Below are positions 54,810 to 64,000 of a stretch of 64,000 nucleotides of DNA, one piece after another. Each line of letters opens with the position of its first letter. Positions within the stretch are counted from its first letter, which is position 1. This DNA is from Nitrosomonas sp. Is35. Lineage in GTDB: Bacteria; Pseudomonadota; Gammaproteobacteria; Burkholderiales; Nitrosomonadaceae. The notes under the pieces are model-generated. The model worked only from the letters and a program-made list of their open reading frames with translations, was not told where the DNA came from and did not search any database. The DNA is taken from NCBI RefSeq assembly GCF_033063295.1, contig NZ_JAWJZH010000001.1, positions 186,001 through 250,000 on the forward strand. Reading direction: 5' to 3'. The translations under genes were made by a program, and so were the position numbers.

Positions 54810-55421
54810 ATGACGTTATTGTTATTTGCCGTGCTGGCTTATTTGCTGGGCTCCGTGTCGTTTGCGCTGATTTCCAGTTGGATTTTTAAATTGCCCGATC
54901 CGCGCACTTACGGTTCAAAAAATCCCGGCGCGACCAATGTGCTGCGCAGCGGCAAGAAAGCCGCGGCGGTGCTGACCTTGCTCGGCGACGCCGGGAAAGG
55001 CTGGCTGGCGGTGTTTCTGGCGCAAACCTATGCGCCGCTGTGGGGATTGGGTGACGAAGCGGTGGCCGTGGCGGCGCTGGCGGTGTTTCTCGGGCATGTG
55101 TTCCCGGTGTTTTTGCGTTTCCAAGGTGGTAAAGGCGTGGCGACTGCGGTCGGCGTATTGCTCGGTTTGAATGTGTGGCTGGGATTGCTGGCAATGGCGA
55201 CCTGGCTGGCGGTTGCGTTCACCTGGCGCATTTCGTCGTTGTCGGCCTTGATCGCGGCGGTTTTGGCGCCGCTGTATAGTGTCGCTCTGTTGGGCTTTGA
55301 AGCCGGGACGCTGGCGGTTTCGGCGATGTCATTGCTGCTGATCTGGCGCCACCGGTCGAATATTGTGAACTTGCTGGCGGGCAAGGAAGGCCGTATCGGC
55401 GAGAAAAAATCCCCTGAGTAG
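54810..55421 (+). CDS. plsY: Glycerol-3-phosphate acyltransferase PlsY
   Basis: A 203-residue inner membrane protein with several helices. Conserved motifs are [16 protein letters not shown] and [20 protein letters not shown] (with the catalytic-region Gly-Lys-Gly). It transfers the acyl group from acyl phosphate to glycerol-3-phosphate in phospholipid synthesis. Divergent from folB and convergent with tsaD; the folB-plsY-tsaD neighbourhood is conserved in many proteobacteria. Confidence 0.95.
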   Translation: MTLLLFAVLAYLLGSVSFALISSWIFKLPDPRTYGSKNPGATNVLRSGKKAAAVLTLLGDAGKGWLAVFLAQTYAPLWGLGDEAVAVAALAVFLGHVFPVFLRFQGGKGVATAVGVLLGLNVWLGLLAMATWLAVAFTWRISSLSALIAAVLAPLYSVALLGFEAGTLAVSAMSLLLIWRHRSNIVNLLAGKEGRIGEKKSPE

Positions 55422-55426
55422 TCTCA

Positions 55427-56458
55427 TCACGTTTCGGGCGTTTCCAGCATTTCCAAATTCCAGCGCGCGTTGACGGTGAAGCTGCTGGCCGGTTGCCGGG
55501 CGGATTCCGGCATCGCTTGTAAACGCATGGCACCGGCGAACGCGATCATGGCGCCATTGTCGGTACAGAATTCCAGTTCCGGATAAAACACTGTGGCGCC
55601 TCTGGCTGCGGCTTTGCCGCTGAGATTGCGGCGCAGTTGTTCGTTCGCACCGACACCTCCGGCGACTACCAGTTGCTTCAGCCCGGTTTGCGCCAATGCG
55701 GCCAGCGATTTTTCCGTCAGTACATCCACTACGGCTTCCTGAAACGCCAGTGCGATATCGGCGCGGATTTGATCGGTGATTTCCTGCTTGTTGAGCAAAG
55801 TCAGCACTGCGGTTTTCAGGCCGCTGAAACTGAAATTCAGATCGCCGCTGTTAAGCATGGGGCGCGGCAGTTTGAATTGCCTGGGCCGTCCTTGCCGGGC
55901 GAGTTTCGATAAAGCCGCACCGCCGGGATAGCCTAATCCCAATAACTTGGCGGTTTTGTCGAACGCTTCACCGGCGGCGTCGTCGACGGTTTCGCCCAGT
56001 AATTTGTAATGACCGACAGCGTCGACTTGCATCAACTGGGTGTGTCCGCCCGATACCAGCAGGGCGACGAACGGAAAGGCCGGTGCCGGGGTGGATAGCA
56101 ACGGCGACAGCAAATGGCCTTCCAAATGGTGGATACCGAGCGCCGGGATATTCAGCGCAAAACTCATCGCCGCGCCAATGCTGGCGCCGACCAGCAATGC
56201 ACCTGCCAAGCCGGGGCCTTGCGTGTAGGCAATTGCTTCAATGTCGTGCAGCTGGCATTGGGCATCCCGCAATGCTTGTTGGATCAATGGCAGCACGCGC
56301 CGGATATGATCGCGCGACGCCAGTTCCGGCACCACGCCGCCATATTCGCTGTGCATGGCGATTTGCGAATACAACGTATGACTCAGCAGACCGCGTCCGG
56401 TGTCGTAGAGCGCGATGCCGGTTTCATCGCAGGAAGTTTCAATACCGAGAACGAGCAT
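55427..56458 (-). CDS. tsaD: tRNA threonylcarbamoyladenosine transferase TsaD
   Basis: A 343-residue ASKHA-fold enzyme. Hallmarks are [16 protein letters not shown] at the start, [16 protein letters not shown] (the two His bind iron/zinc), and [15 protein letters not shown]. It makes t6A37 in ANN-decoding tRNAs together with TsaB and TsaE, which are not in the window. Stops 5 bases from the convergent plsY stop. Complete. Confidence 0.96.
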   Translation of the reverse strand: MLVLGIETSCDETGIALYDTGRGLLSHTLYSQIAMHSEYGGVVPELASRDHIRRVLPLIQQALRDAQCQLHDIEAIAYTQGPGLAGALLVGASIGAAMSFALNIPALGIHHLEGHLLSPLLSTPAPAFPFVALLVSGGHTQLMQVDAVGHYKLLGETVDDAAGEAFDKTAKLLGLGYPGGAALSKLARQGRPRQFKLPRPMLNSGDLNFSFSGLKTAVLTLLNKQEITDQIRADIALAFQEAVVDVLTEKSLAALAQTGLKQLVVAGGVGANEQLRRNLSGKAAARGATVFYPELEFCTDNGAMIAFAGAMRLQAMPESARQPASSFTVNARWNLEMLETPET

Positions 56459-56632
56459 CAGGAAAAGTGAAGGTTGGTTTAATGGGAGATTGGCGGTAAC
56501 GCTGTTATTTTAACATCGTTGCACTGCGGCGGTTTGTTTGCGTGCGGACTGGAAGATAGAAGCCGGGGCTGTATCGAAAATCAGGTCTGTGCTAAAGTTC
56601 GTTTTTTGTAATTTTAGTGCACGAGGTAAGTC

Positions 56633-56821
56633 ATGGATTATAACTACGAATCTGAACACACCAAATTTATGCGTGAATTTCTGGAAAAGAATCCGCAAGT
56701 GGAAGAAAAACGTTTGGCCGCGCGGAGCGTATGGTGGGATAAAAAACAGAACTTGGAAGAGCGTAAGCGTTTTAAGGAAGCCGCCGAGCCGATGAAACCG
56801 TATGTCTATTTTGGCGGGTAA
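56633..56821 (+). CDS. DUF3460 family protein
   Basis: A 62-residue protein starting MDYNYESEHTKFMREFLEKN, with ARSVWWDKKQNLEERKRFKE and ending EPMKPYVYFGG. This matches the small DUF3460 family, known mainly from betaproteobacteria, and supports the lineage call. Function unknown, likely soluble. It precedes a lipoprotein gene by 60 bases. Confidence 0.85.
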   Translation: MDYNYESEHTKFMREFLEKNPQVEEKRLAARSVWWDKKQNLEERKRFKEAAEPMKPYVYFGG

Positions 56822-56881
56822 GATTTTGTAACCCTTCAGCTGCGTTCAATCGATAGCGCGCTGATTCCCGGGAGTATTGCC

Positions 56882-57373
56882 ATGCAGCGATGGATTGCCG
56901 TTTTAACCGTATTTATCCTGGCGGCATGCGCGAATCTAAATGGCGCGACCGATAAGACGCAACGCAGCGAAGAGCAATTTGCCGGAGAGCATGCCGCGCT
57001 CGCGGCGTGCGTGGTGGCAAAATTACAATCCGACGGGCGGTCGTTTCTGCGGCCGCTGCAATTCAAAAACCGCCAATATCCGGATATGCATGCATCGGAG
57101 ATTCATGCCTACGATACCCGCTATCTGCGCAACGCCATCGCGACTTACGCGCCTTCAAATCCCGATGCGATTTTGATCTATGGCAATCCGGCGCTGGAAA
57201 TTCAGTCCACCGCGCAGCGCAGTGACAATGACAAGCCGGTTTATGCTTTCGCTTTGTTGCTGCAGCAAGCTGATGATACAAAGGTTACCGCATCCTTGCG
57301 CGGCGATCCCTTCTTTGCCAATATTGCCTGGAAAATCATGGAGTCGTGCGTAGCTGCCACGGCCAAACCTTGA
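56882..57373 (+). CDS. Hypothetical lipoprotein
   Basis: A 163-residue protein with a lipobox at the N-terminus (VLTVFILAACANLNG, Cys16). The mature part is soluble-looking, with EIHAYDTRYLRNAIATYAPS and VYAFALLLQQADDTK. I do not recognise a family. It probably sits on a membrane facing the periplasm. It lies just after the DUF3460 gene and converges with the SDR gene. Confidence 0.6.
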   Translation: MQRWIAVLTVFILAACANLNGATDKTQRSEEQFAGEHAALAACVVAKLQSDGRSFLRPLQFKNRQYPDMHASEIHAYDTRYLRNAIATYAPSNPDAILIYGNPALEIQSTAQRSDNDKPVYAFALLLQQADDTKVTASLRGDPFFANIAWKIMESCVAATAKP

Positions 57374-57396
57374 TTCCCCAGGCTTGATTCCGCCTG

Positions 57397-58233
57397 TTAG
57401 TTGTTATTCCCGGATTTTGCCAATAAGAAATCCAGCGCGCGCGTGCTGAGAATGCGTTTGAGGATGCAGAACAGATACGTTGGAACCGTCACATAGTAAC
57501 GCGCTTGCGGTTTTCCGGCTTCAAGCGCGTGAATCACGCGTTTGAGCACGGCCTCCGGCGGCAGTGTGAAGGGAACAGCCGGTCCCGGTTTGTTCAGACG
57601 GCTTAGTACGCCTTGGTACTTCTCCCGGTGAAAGCTGTTTTCGATGTCGATGTATTTTTGCAGCGCTTGGACGGCGTTCATCCGGAACTGGCTGGCGATC
57701 GGTCCCGGTTCGATCAGGCTGACGAACACATTGCTGCCTTTGAGTTCCAGCCGTAGCGTATCGCTCAAGCCTTCGATGGCATATTTGGAGGCGTTGTAAG
57801 CACCGCGGAAAGGCAGGGCGACGAAGCCGAGCACCGAACTATTCTGGATGATCCGTCCGTATCCCTGGCGGCGCATCACCGGTATCGCAAGATTGGTTAA
57901 TTCCTGCCAGCCGAACACATTGGTTTCAAATTGCGCGCGCAGGGCGTCGCGGTTCAAGTCTTCGACGGCGCCCGGTAAGCCGTAAGCGCCATTGTTGAAT
58001 AGCGCATACAATTCCCCGCCGGTGCGGCGCATGGTTTCTTCAAAAGCAAAATGAATCGAATTGGAATCGTTCAAATCCAGACGGAAGCTTTCCAGTCCTT
58101 CGGCCAGCAGTTTTTCTACGCTAGCGTGTCTTCTGGCTGTGGCAAATACGCGGTAACCGCGTTCCTGCAATCCCTTGGCAACGCAGTAACCAATTCCGCT
58201 GGAACATCCTGTGATTAATATGGTTTTTTTCAT
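57397..58233 (-). CDS. Short-chain dehydrogenase/reductase (SDR)
   Basis: A 278-residue oxidoreductase of the classical SDR fold. It has the cofactor motif ITGCSSGIGYCVAKGL, the LFNNGAYGLPG segment and the catalytic YNASKYAIEGLSD (Tyr-x3-Lys), with IIQNSSVLGFVALP before it supplying the Ser. Substrate unknown; lipid or steroid-like reductases are in the same group. Complete. Confidence 0.9.
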   Translation of the reverse strand: MKKTILITGCSSGIGYCVAKGLQERGYRVFATARRHASVEKLLAEGLESFRLDLNDSNSIHFAFEETMRRTGGELYALFNNGAYGLPGAVEDLNRDALRAQFETNVFGWQELTNLAIPVMRRQGYGRIIQNSSVLGFVALPFRGAYNASKYAIEGLSDTLRLELKGSNVFVSLIEPGPIASQFRMNAVQALQKYIDIENSFHREKYQGVLSRLNKPGPAVPFTLPPEAVLKRVIHALEAGKPQARYYVTVPTYLFCILKRILSTRALDFLLAKSGNNN

Positions 58234-58361
58234 TTATTCAGATCAACTTGTAATGGGTATTTCTATTTCTTGAAGCTTGACAATGAATTCAATGCAACGA
58301 TAGCATCAATTGCGGCTGATCAGCTTTTCACAACAGAAAATAACATAATCGAAGGCTATTC

Positions 58362-58727
58362 ATGGCAAAAATTATATTCAGGCTTAATGGCGTTCCCGAC
58401 GATGAAGCGCGCGATGTGCGCGAATTGTTAGCCAGCCATGCAATTGACTTTTATGAAACTTCGGCGGGAAATTGGGGGGTATCGATGCCGGCGATATGGC
58501 TCAAGGATGACGGCCAGTTTGAGCAGGCACGCGCACTGCTGGATGCTTATCAAAACGAGCGGACAGTCAGAATGCGGGCGGAATATGCGCGTCTGAAGCA
58601 GGAGGGGGGAAATAGAACCTTCTTTGATGCAGTTAAAGAAAAGCCTGTCAGCTTTACGATCCATCTGGCGGTTACGTGGCTGGTTATTTATTTGTCTATC
58701 CAATTGGTTCTGGATCTTGCGCGATAA
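58362..58727 (+). CDS. DUF6164-like small membrane protein
   Basis: A 121-residue protein. The N-terminal ~75 residues (MAKIIFRLNGVPDDEARDVR onward, with HAIDFYETSAGNWGVSMPAI) resemble DUF6164 and fold as a small alpha/beta domain. One C-terminal membrane helix follows (FTIHLAVTWLVIYLSIQLVL). Function unknown. It lies 98 bases upstream of the P460-family cytochrome gene and might be cotranscribed. Confidence 0.75.
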   Translation: MAKIIFRLNGVPDDEARDVRELLASHAIDFYETSAGNWGVSMPAIWLKDDGQFEQARALLDAYQNERTVRMRAEYARLKQEGGNRTFFDAVKEKPVSFTIHLAVTWLVIYLSIQLVLDLAR

Positions 58728-58825
58728 AAGACATTTTTCATGCCAGCAATTTTCTCCGTGCAATGCGGTATGATAGCGATCCAAACCTTGTTTTATCCAG
58801 GAATATTCTAAAAAGGAGAGAAAAC

Positions 58826-59347
58826 ATGAAATATACGTTGAAAGCAATGGCCGCAGTATTCGCGATAACCTCAGTGTATGCCTATGCTGGCGGAGATCCT
58901 GAGCACGTTAAGTTTCCTGAAGGCTATAGCAAAACTTTCACGCAATACGGCACCATGAATCGTGCGAATCAAACCCAGGTAGCTAAGTTGTATGCCAACG
59001 AAGCCGCGATTTCCGGCTATAAGCAAGGAAATAAAAGCGCTCCCGGTGGCGTTTTGGTGATGGAAATCTATACTCCTAAAAAAGGCGCGGATGGTAAGCC
59101 TGTAGCCGGTAGCGACGGACTCTTTGAGATCGATTCGCTGGCTGCGGTTGCGGTGATGGAAAACAGGAATAATTGGGATGCATCCTTTCCAAAGGAAAAT
59201 CGCACCGGAGATTGGGGATTTGCTGTTTACAATCCCGATGGCACCGCCAAAAGCAACGATTTGAACTGTGTGCAATGCCACACACCGTTGCAAGCGCAAG
59301 ACTATATGTTTACGTATCAGAAGCTGGTTGATTTCGTGAAGAAATAA
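58826..59347 (+). CDS. Cytochrome P460 / c'-beta family heme protein
   Basis: A 173-residue periplasmic protein. An AAGGAG site precedes the start at 58826, and the signal peptide ends VYAYAGGDP. The heme-binding motif CVQCH is near the C-terminus (Cys148, Cys151, His152), and the central part (LYANEAAISGYKQGNKSAPG, NRTGDWGFAVYN) fits the all-beta P460 family. P460 oxidises hydroxylamine to nitrous oxide or NO in ammonia oxidisers; the related c'-beta binds NO. Which of the two this is depends on a cross-linking lysine that cannot be assigned by eye. It supports a Nitrosomonas-type host. Confidence 0.82.
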   Translation: MKYTLKAMAAVFAITSVYAYAGGDPEHVKFPEGYSKTFTQYGTMNRANQTQVAKLYANEAAISGYKQGNKSAPGGVLVMEIYTPKKGADGKPVAGSDGLFEIDSLAAVAVMENRNNWDASFPKENRTGDWGFAVYNPDGTAKSNDLNCVQCHTPLQAQDYMFTYQKLVDFVKK

Positions 59348-59360
59348 GCAACCGGACTAA

Positions 59361-59399
59361 CTGAGCGGGCGATTCTGTTTTAACAGATAGTCTGCTCAG
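59361..59399 (+). terminator. Long hairpin after the cytochrome gene
   Basis: Outer arms CTGAGC/GCTCAG and inner arms TCTGTT/AACAGA around TT, with a few unpaired bases, starting 13 bases after the stop. There is no T run, so it may protect the mRNA end or act as a weak terminator. Confidence 0.45.
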
Positions 59400-59552
59400 C
59401 GATTGCCTGATTGTGCATGAAGGCTTCTGGCTTAATTGATCATGGATCGTGCTAATTAAGCTTAATCTTCTCGCCCGCCGTGCTGGTACATCATCTCGGA
59501 GAAGTGCCGCGTAATTCAATAAGCATCCTCATTTAGATAATTCAAAGAATCG

Positions 59553-59912
59553 ATGAGCGACTCAGTTCTCAATTTAGATAAACTCAATACCTGGCGGCAA
59601 ATGGATCCCGAAGGTGGAACCGGGTTTATAAAAAAACTGATCACCATTTATTTGTCGTCCGCGCCCGTATTTCAGATGCGGATTGAGCATGCTATTCAAG
59701 CTGCGGATAGCGATGCATTGGTCAAAGCGGCGCATACTTTGAAGTCCAGCGCGTCAAATGTGGGTGCTGAATTGCTTGCTGATATTTGCCGGCAATTGGA
59801 AGAGTATGGCGATAAAAATGAGCTCAGCAGTGCTGCTGAGTTGCTGGCAGAAATGCAAAACGAATCCCGGCGGGTGATAACTGCGTTAGAAGAGTTATTG
59901 GGGAAATGTTGA
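59553..59912 (+). CDS. Hpt-domain phosphotransfer protein
   Basis: A 119-residue helical protein with the histidine phosphotransfer motif AAHTLKSSASNVGAELLADI (His is the phosphorylation site). Such single Hpt proteins relay phosphate between hybrid sensor kinases and response regulators. No kinase is adjacent, so its partners are unknown. It lies between the cytochrome gene and the thiolase gene. Confidence 0.88.
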   Translation: MSDSVLNLDKLNTWRQMDPEGGTGFIKKLITIYLSSAPVFQMRIEHAIQAADSDALVKAAHTLKSSASNVGAELLADICRQLEEYGDKNELSSAAELLAEMQNESRRVITALEELLGKC

Positions 59913-59978
59913 GTTGCAATGCAATTGACTGGGTTTGCTGAGCGCTAGTTTCCCATCACTATCCACAGAGGAAAATCC

Positions 59979-61157
59979 ATGCGTGAAGTTGTTATTCTAA
60001 GCGGTGTGCGCACGGCGATAGGCGATTACGGCGGTGCGTTAAAGCAAGTTGCGCCCGTTGATCTGGCGGCTAAAGTGGTTCGTGAGGCAGTCTTGCGTGC
60101 TGGGATTGATCCTAATGAAGCCGGACACCTGGTTTTTGGCAATGTCATACACGGTGAAGCGCGTGATATGTATCTTGCGCGCGTGGCTGGTATCAATGGC
60201 GGTTTGCCGCAACATACTGCCGCACTGACGGTAAACCGGCTGTGCGGAAGCGGCTTGCAAGCCATTATTTCAGCCAGTCAGAATATATTACTCAACGATA
60301 CCGATGTGGCCATTGCGGGCGGAGCCGAATCCATGAGCCGTGGCGGTTATTTGTTGCCTGCTTTGCGCTGGGGTCAGCGCATGAACGACGGCGGCACTGT
60401 GGATATGATGGTGGGCGCGTTAACCGATCCCTTTGATACTGTGCATATGGGAGTTACCGCGGAAAATATCGCTGCGCAGTGGCAGATTAGCCGGGAAGAG
60501 CAGGATGCATTTGCCGTGGAAAGTCATCGGCGTGCGCTACGGGCGATTAAGAATGGTCATTTCAAAGAGCAGATAGTGCCTGTGGAAGTGATTGAGCATA
60601 AAAAAACCGTTATTTTCGATACCGATGAGCATCCGCGTGAAAATGTGAGTATCGAAAGCTTGGCTAAATTACGTCCGGTTTTTCAGAAAGATGGCACAGT
60701 GACAGCGGGTAACGCTTCCGGCATTAACGATTGTGCAGCGGCATTGGTGTTGATGGAGGGGGAAGTGGCGCAAAAGCGTAACCTTCATCCGATGGCGCGG
60801 CTGGTTTCGTACGGTCATGCCGGCGTTGATCCTAAATTTATGGGCATTGGCCCGGTTCCAGCAGTTCAGAATGCGTTGCGGCGCGCCGGTCTTAAAATAT
60901 CAGATATGGATGTCATTGAATCCAATGAAGCGTTTGCTGTGCAGGCTTGCGCAGTGGCAAAGGAATTGCAGTTTGATCCGGAGAAAACCAATCCGAATGG
61001 TGGTGCCGTGGCGTTAGGTCATCCCATCGGAGCGACGGGAAGTGTTTTGGCAATCAAGGCGATTTACGAGCTGCAACGTAGCGGCGGGCGATATGCGCTG
61101 GTTACAATGTGCATCGGTGGCGGGCAAGGGATTGCTGCTATTTTTGAAAGACTTTGA
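59979..61157 (+). CDS. Acetyl-CoA acetyltransferase (thiolase)
   Basis: A 392-residue thiolase of the biosynthetic type. The active cysteine is in VNRLCGSGLQAIISAS, the His in GGAVALGHPIGATGS, and the second Cys in MCIGGGQG; NEAFAVQACAVAK is also present. It condenses two acetyl-CoA, feeding polyhydroxybutyrate or similar; the sequence is closer to the PhaA/BktB type by eye, but no phaB or phaC is nearby. Complete. Confidence 0.92.
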   Translation: MREVVILSGVRTAIGDYGGALKQVAPVDLAAKVVREAVLRAGIDPNEAGHLVFGNVIHGEARDMYLARVAGINGGLPQHTAALTVNRLCGSGLQAIISASQNILLNDTDVAIAGGAESMSRGGYLLPALRWGQRMNDGGTVDMMVGALTDPFDTVHMGVTAENIAAQWQISREEQDAFAVESHRRALRAIKNGHFKEQIVPVEVIEHKKTVIFDTDEHPRENVSIESLAKLRPVFQKDGTVTAGNASGINDCAAALVLMEGEVAQKRNLHPMARLVSYGHAGVDPKFMGIGPVPAVQNALRRAGLKISDMDVIESNEAFAVQACAVAKELQFDPEKTNPNGGAVALGHPIGATGSVLAIKAIYELQRSGGRYALVTMCIGGGQGIAAIFERL

Positions 61158-61192
61158 AAGATTCCCGAATGTTGGTTAACCGGAATTTCGCA

Positions 61193-61221
61193 TTGACTGG
61201 GCTGGGTAATTAAGCTATAGT
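61193..61221 (+). promoter_or_regulatory. Sigma-70-like promoter of the atp operon
   Basis: TTGACT (61193-61198) and TATAGT (61216-61221) separated by exactly 17 bases, lying 53 bases before the atpI start. No other good candidate is seen before the operon. Confidence 0.7.
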
Positions 61222-61274
61222 CACGGCTTTTTTAAGTACGGGTAAAGCTGTCTTTCCAAGGGCAGGTGGTGAAC

Positions 61275-61649
61275 ATGTCTTGGATTAAGAATAGGCCGCT
61301 CAAGATTGTTTTGCGCGTGCAGTTGCTGATAACGCTGGTGGTGGCAGTTGCTATAGGGATTTTTCTTGGCGTGCAAAGTGCGATTTCAGCAGCATTGGGA
61401 GGAAGCATAAGTGTGATTTCCTCGGCAGCGTATGCAATCATCGTTTCTCATCATAAAGGTTATACCGCAGGAGAAACGGTCAGAACCGCACTAAGAGCAG
61501 AATCGGTAAAAATAATATTAACCGTCATTTTGTTATGGGTAGTGTTTAAATTTTATGAAGATGTAAACGCTTTCGCGTTTATCGGAACATTTATCCTGAC
61601 AGTTTTGGCTTATAGCATGGCATTGTTGGTATCGGACGATACGAAGTAA
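61275..61649 (+). CDS. atpI: ATP synthase protein I (AtpI)
   Basis: A 124-residue membrane protein with four hydrophobic segments (LLITLVVAVAIGIFLGVQSA, ISAALGGSISVISSAAYAII), matching AtpI, which assists assembly of the c ring. The start at 61275 (MSWIKNRPLK) is preferred over a GTG at 61266. It opens the operon as in other proteobacteria, 30 bases before atpB. Confidence 0.88.
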   Translation: MSWIKNRPLKIVLRVQLLITLVVAVAIGIFLGVQSAISAALGGSISVISSAAYAIIVSHHKGYTAGETVRTALRAESVKIILTVILLWVVFKFYEDVNAFAFIGTFILTVLAYSMALLVSDDTK

Positions 61650-61679
61650 GATAAATTTATAAAAGTAAAGTAGGCACGC

Positions 61680-62489
61680 ATGGCATCGGGAACAGAACTT
61701 ACTCCAACATCATATATTGATCATCATTTAACCTATTTAACAACACAAGTCAGTGAAGGTTCTTTTTGGGTATTGCACATTGATACCTTGATCACATCCG
61801 TAATCCTCGGTGTTATCAGTTTTGGTTTTATCTGGTTGATTGTGCGTAAAGCTACGCCAGGTGTGCCTTCTAAAAGCCAGGCATTTGTTGAGCTTGCGGT
61901 CGAGTTTATTGATAACGAAGTAAAAAATACATTTCATGGTAACCGGCATGTGCTGGTTGCGCCTTTGGCATTGACCATTTTCATATGGGTTTTGATGATG
62001 AATGCCATGGATATACTGCCAATCGATATCATGGCTTGGATCACGGAAAATGTATTTGGATTGCATAATTGGAAGATTGTGCCTACAACGGATGTCAATA
62101 CAACTTTTGCGCTGGCGCTTTCAATATGGTTTTTGATGATTTTCTTTAATCTCAAGGTTAAGGGATTCGGCGGGTGGATGCATGAGTTGTTCTGTACGCC
62201 ATTTGGGAAAAATCCCCTGCTTTGGATACTGAATTTATTATTTAATTTTATCGAGTATGTGTCCAAGCCTTTGTCTCATTCGCTGCGGCTTTTTGGAAAT
62301 ATTTATGCGGGCGAGATAATTTTTCTGTTGCTCGGCATGTGGGCAGCTACAGGAGTATCGGGCACAATTTTTGGTTCGATTTTAGGCGCTGGTTGGGCGA
62401 TATTTCATATATTGATCGTAACCTTGCAGGCATTTATTTTTATGATGCTGACAGTGGTTTATATATCAATGGCGCACGAATCTCACTAA
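61680..62489 (+). CDS. atpB: ATP synthase subunit a
   Basis: A 269-residue membrane protein of the Fo proton channel. The essential Arg lies in [20 protein letters not shown], and the last helices contain [19 protein letters not shown]. The subunit works with the c ring to couple proton flow to rotation. It lies in the normal order. Complete. Confidence 0.96.
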   Translation: MASGTELTPTSYIDHHLTYLTTQVSEGSFWVLHIDTLITSVILGVISFGFIWLIVRKATPGVPSKSQAFVELAVEFIDNEVKNTFHGNRHVLVAPLALTIFIWVLMMNAMDILPIDIMAWITENVFGLHNWKIVPTTDVNTTFALALSIWFLMIFFNLKVKGFGGWMHELFCTPFGKNPLLWILNLLFNFIEYVSKPLSHSLRLFGNIYAGEIIFLLLGMWAATGVSGTIFGSILGAGWAIFHILIVTLQAFIFMMLTVVYISMAHESH

Positions 62490-62534
62490 ATTAAATTTTA
62501 TAGAGCTCATCTAGTAACATATTATTAATCTTAA

Positions 62535-62822
<288 letters not shown>

Positions 62823-62862
62823 CAATGCTGTTGTTGTTTAGATCGGAAATTACAGGCTTGTC

Positions 62863-63336
62863 ATGAATATTAACTTTACTTTAATTTCTCAGGCGATAGC
62901 CTTCTCGGTATTTATTTGGTTCACGGTCAAGTTTGTGTGGCCACCACTGCTGCGCGCGATAGAAGAACGTCAGAAAACGATAGCCGATGGTTTGGCTGCC
63001 GGAGAGCGTGGCCGTCATGAATTGGAGTTAGCCAGTCAGCGCTCATCTGATGTGTTGAAAGAAGCGAAACAACGTGCTTCGGAAATCATTCTGCAGGCTG
63101 AAAAACGAGCTACCGAAATCGTCGAGGAAGCTAAGCGAACCGCAAAAGAAGAAGGCGATCGTATTATAACGGGTGCTAAAGCAGATATTTCGCATGAGGT
63201 ATTCAGCGCAAAAGAAGCTTTGCGTCAGCATGCTGCTCAGTTAGCAATTGCTGGTGCAGAGAAAATATTACGCCGGGAAGTTGATGCTAAAGCACATGCG
63301 GATATACTGATTGCAATTGAGGAAGATTTGAAATAA
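62863..63336 (+). CDS. atpF: ATP synthase subunit b
   Basis: A 157-residue protein with one N-terminal membrane helix (LISQAIAFSVFIWFTVKFVW) and a long, charged helical stalk that dimerises. It forms the peripheral stalk with the delta subunit. It overlaps atpH by one base (TAATG), so the two are translationally coupled. Confidence 0.95.
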   Translation: MNINFTLISQAIAFSVFIWFTVKFVWPPLLRAIEERQKTIADGLAAGERGRHELELASQRSSDVLKEAKQRASEIILQAEKRATEIVEEAKRTAKEEGDRIITGAKADISHEVFSAKEALRQHAAQLAIAGAEKILRREVDAKAHADILIAIEEDLK

Positions 63337-63872
63337 TGGCTGAAGCGATTACAGTTGCGCGACCCTATGCGGAAGCAGTGTATAAGCATGCTGTTGCTAA
63401 CGATAGTTTGTCGCAGTGGTCAAAAATATTGCAGCTAGCTGGAATGATTGCTGAAGATAATGATATGAGATCACTGATCGGTAATCCAATAATTTCAGCA
63501 AAACAACTTGGCGAAATATTTCTAGAGATCGGAAAGAGTAAATTTAATTCCGAAGCTCGTAATCTAGTGATGTTGCTGGCAGAGAATAAACGGATATCAA
63601 TATTGCCGCAGATTAGTCAGTTATTTGAGCAGTTGAAAGCGCAGCATGAGGGTGTTCTTGAGGCAAAAATAGCCAGTGCTTTCGCATTGGAAGGTAAGCA
63701 ATTAAAAAAATTAGTTGATGATCTGGAACAAAAATTTAAGCGCAAAATAGAGGCTCAGGTAAGTGTTGATCCAGAGTTAATTGGTGGTATAAAAGTTGAG
63801 ATTGGTGATGAGATTCTAGATGCCTCGGTACGCGGTAAGCTTGAAGCTATGGCCATTGCCCTTAAAAGCTAG
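63336..63872 (+). CDS. atpH: ATP synthase subunit delta
   Basis: A 178-residue soluble protein linking the F1 head to the b stalk. N-terminal AITVARPYAEAVYKHAVAND and the C-terminal DPELIGGIKVEIGDEILDAS are the family marks. It starts on the stop of atpF and is followed after 12 bases by atpA. Confidence 0.95.
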   Translation: MAEAITVARPYAEAVYKHAVANDSLSQWSKILQLAGMIAEDNDMRSLIGNPIISAKQLGEIFLEIGKSKFNSEARNLVMLLAENKRISILPQISQLFEQLKAQHEGVLEAKIASAFALEGKQLKKLVDDLEQKFKRKIEAQVSVDPELIGGIKVEIGDEILDASVRGKLEAMAIALKS

Positions 63873-63884
63873 GAGTTAAATGAA

Positions 63885-64000
63885 ATGCAGTTAAACCCAT
63901 CCGAAATCAGTGAGCTGATTAAAAAAAGGATAGAAGGACTTGTTGATACGGCAGAGGTTCGTACACAAGGAACGATTGTTTCTGTAACAGACGGTATTGT
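63885..64000 (+). CDS. atpA: ATP synthase subunit alpha, 5' part only
   Basis: The first 38 codons, beginning [20 protein letters not shown] and ending in [14 protein letters not shown], the standard start of subunit alpha; the gene continues past the window. AGGAG lies 10 bases upstream of the ATG at 63885. An ATG at 63880 is out of frame. Confidence 0.93.
   Translation, partial: MQLNPSEISELIKKRIEGLVDTAEVRTQGTIVSVTDGI

Overview
The window looks like chromosome from a betaproteobacterium, most likely a Nitrosomonas-type ammonia oxidiser. This is inferred from gene content: a cytochrome P460/c'-beta family gene, a DUF3460 gene, the miaB-phoH-ybeY-corC order, and a tol-pal cluster followed by queE-queC. 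No rRNA or species marker is present, so the genus is not proven.

Layout. 0-8.7 kb: mfd on the minus strand, bracketed by two inverted copies of one 804-bp IS5-type element. A BrnT/BrnA toxin-antitoxin (TA) pair lies between mfd and a second, diverged copy of the last 203 bp of mfd. An orphan Phd-type antitoxin follows the second IS, with a frameshifted vapC behind it. 8.7-16 kb: a minus-strand housekeeping run (small secreted protein, miaB, phoH, ybeY, corC-like, recJ, MgtC/DUF4010 membrane protein). 16-34 kb: a defence island. It starts with a WYL regulator and a Tat-exported HIRAN protein, then a complete type I-E CRISPR-Cas operon. That operon carries a ribbon-helix-helix/PIN TA pair between cas6e and cas1. 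The array has 70 good repeats plus one decayed terminal repeat. Downstream are a MazF-type TA pair, a frameshifted fragment of a different cas1 (type I-C-like) running into a single orphan CRISPR repeat, a decayed tRNA copy, a decayed second copy of the TA-cas1 junction, and an intact tRNA with anticodon CAT.

34-49.6 kb: core genes (UbiH-family hydroxylase, dsbC, mltA, a Nif3-like protein, a DegS-like protease, a transporter, a ComEA-like protein, cysM, ybgC-tolQRAB-pal-cpoB, queE-queC). 49.6-54.2 kb: a secreted repeat protein whose 3' end is interrupted by the third IS copy, and a type I-secreted RTX-like protein with three nearly identical 127-residue repeats. 54.3-61.2 kb: folB, plsY, tsaD, several small proteins, the P460-family cytochrome, an Hpt protein and a thiolase. 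61.2-64 kb: start of the F1Fo ATP synthase operon (atpI-B-E-F-H and the first codons of atpA) behind a good sigma-70-like promoter.

How it fits together. The most notable signal is in the island. A TA pair with its own promoter and operator is spliced into the cas operon and translationally overlaps cas1. The same TA-cas1 junction survives as a relic about 7 kb downstream, next to remains of another CRISPR system and a duplicated tRNA. This suggests repeated gain and loss of CRISPR-Cas modules at a tRNA-linked site, with TA pairs as possible stabilisers. Together there are four recognisable TA loci (one of them inactivated) plus one TA relic in 64 kb.
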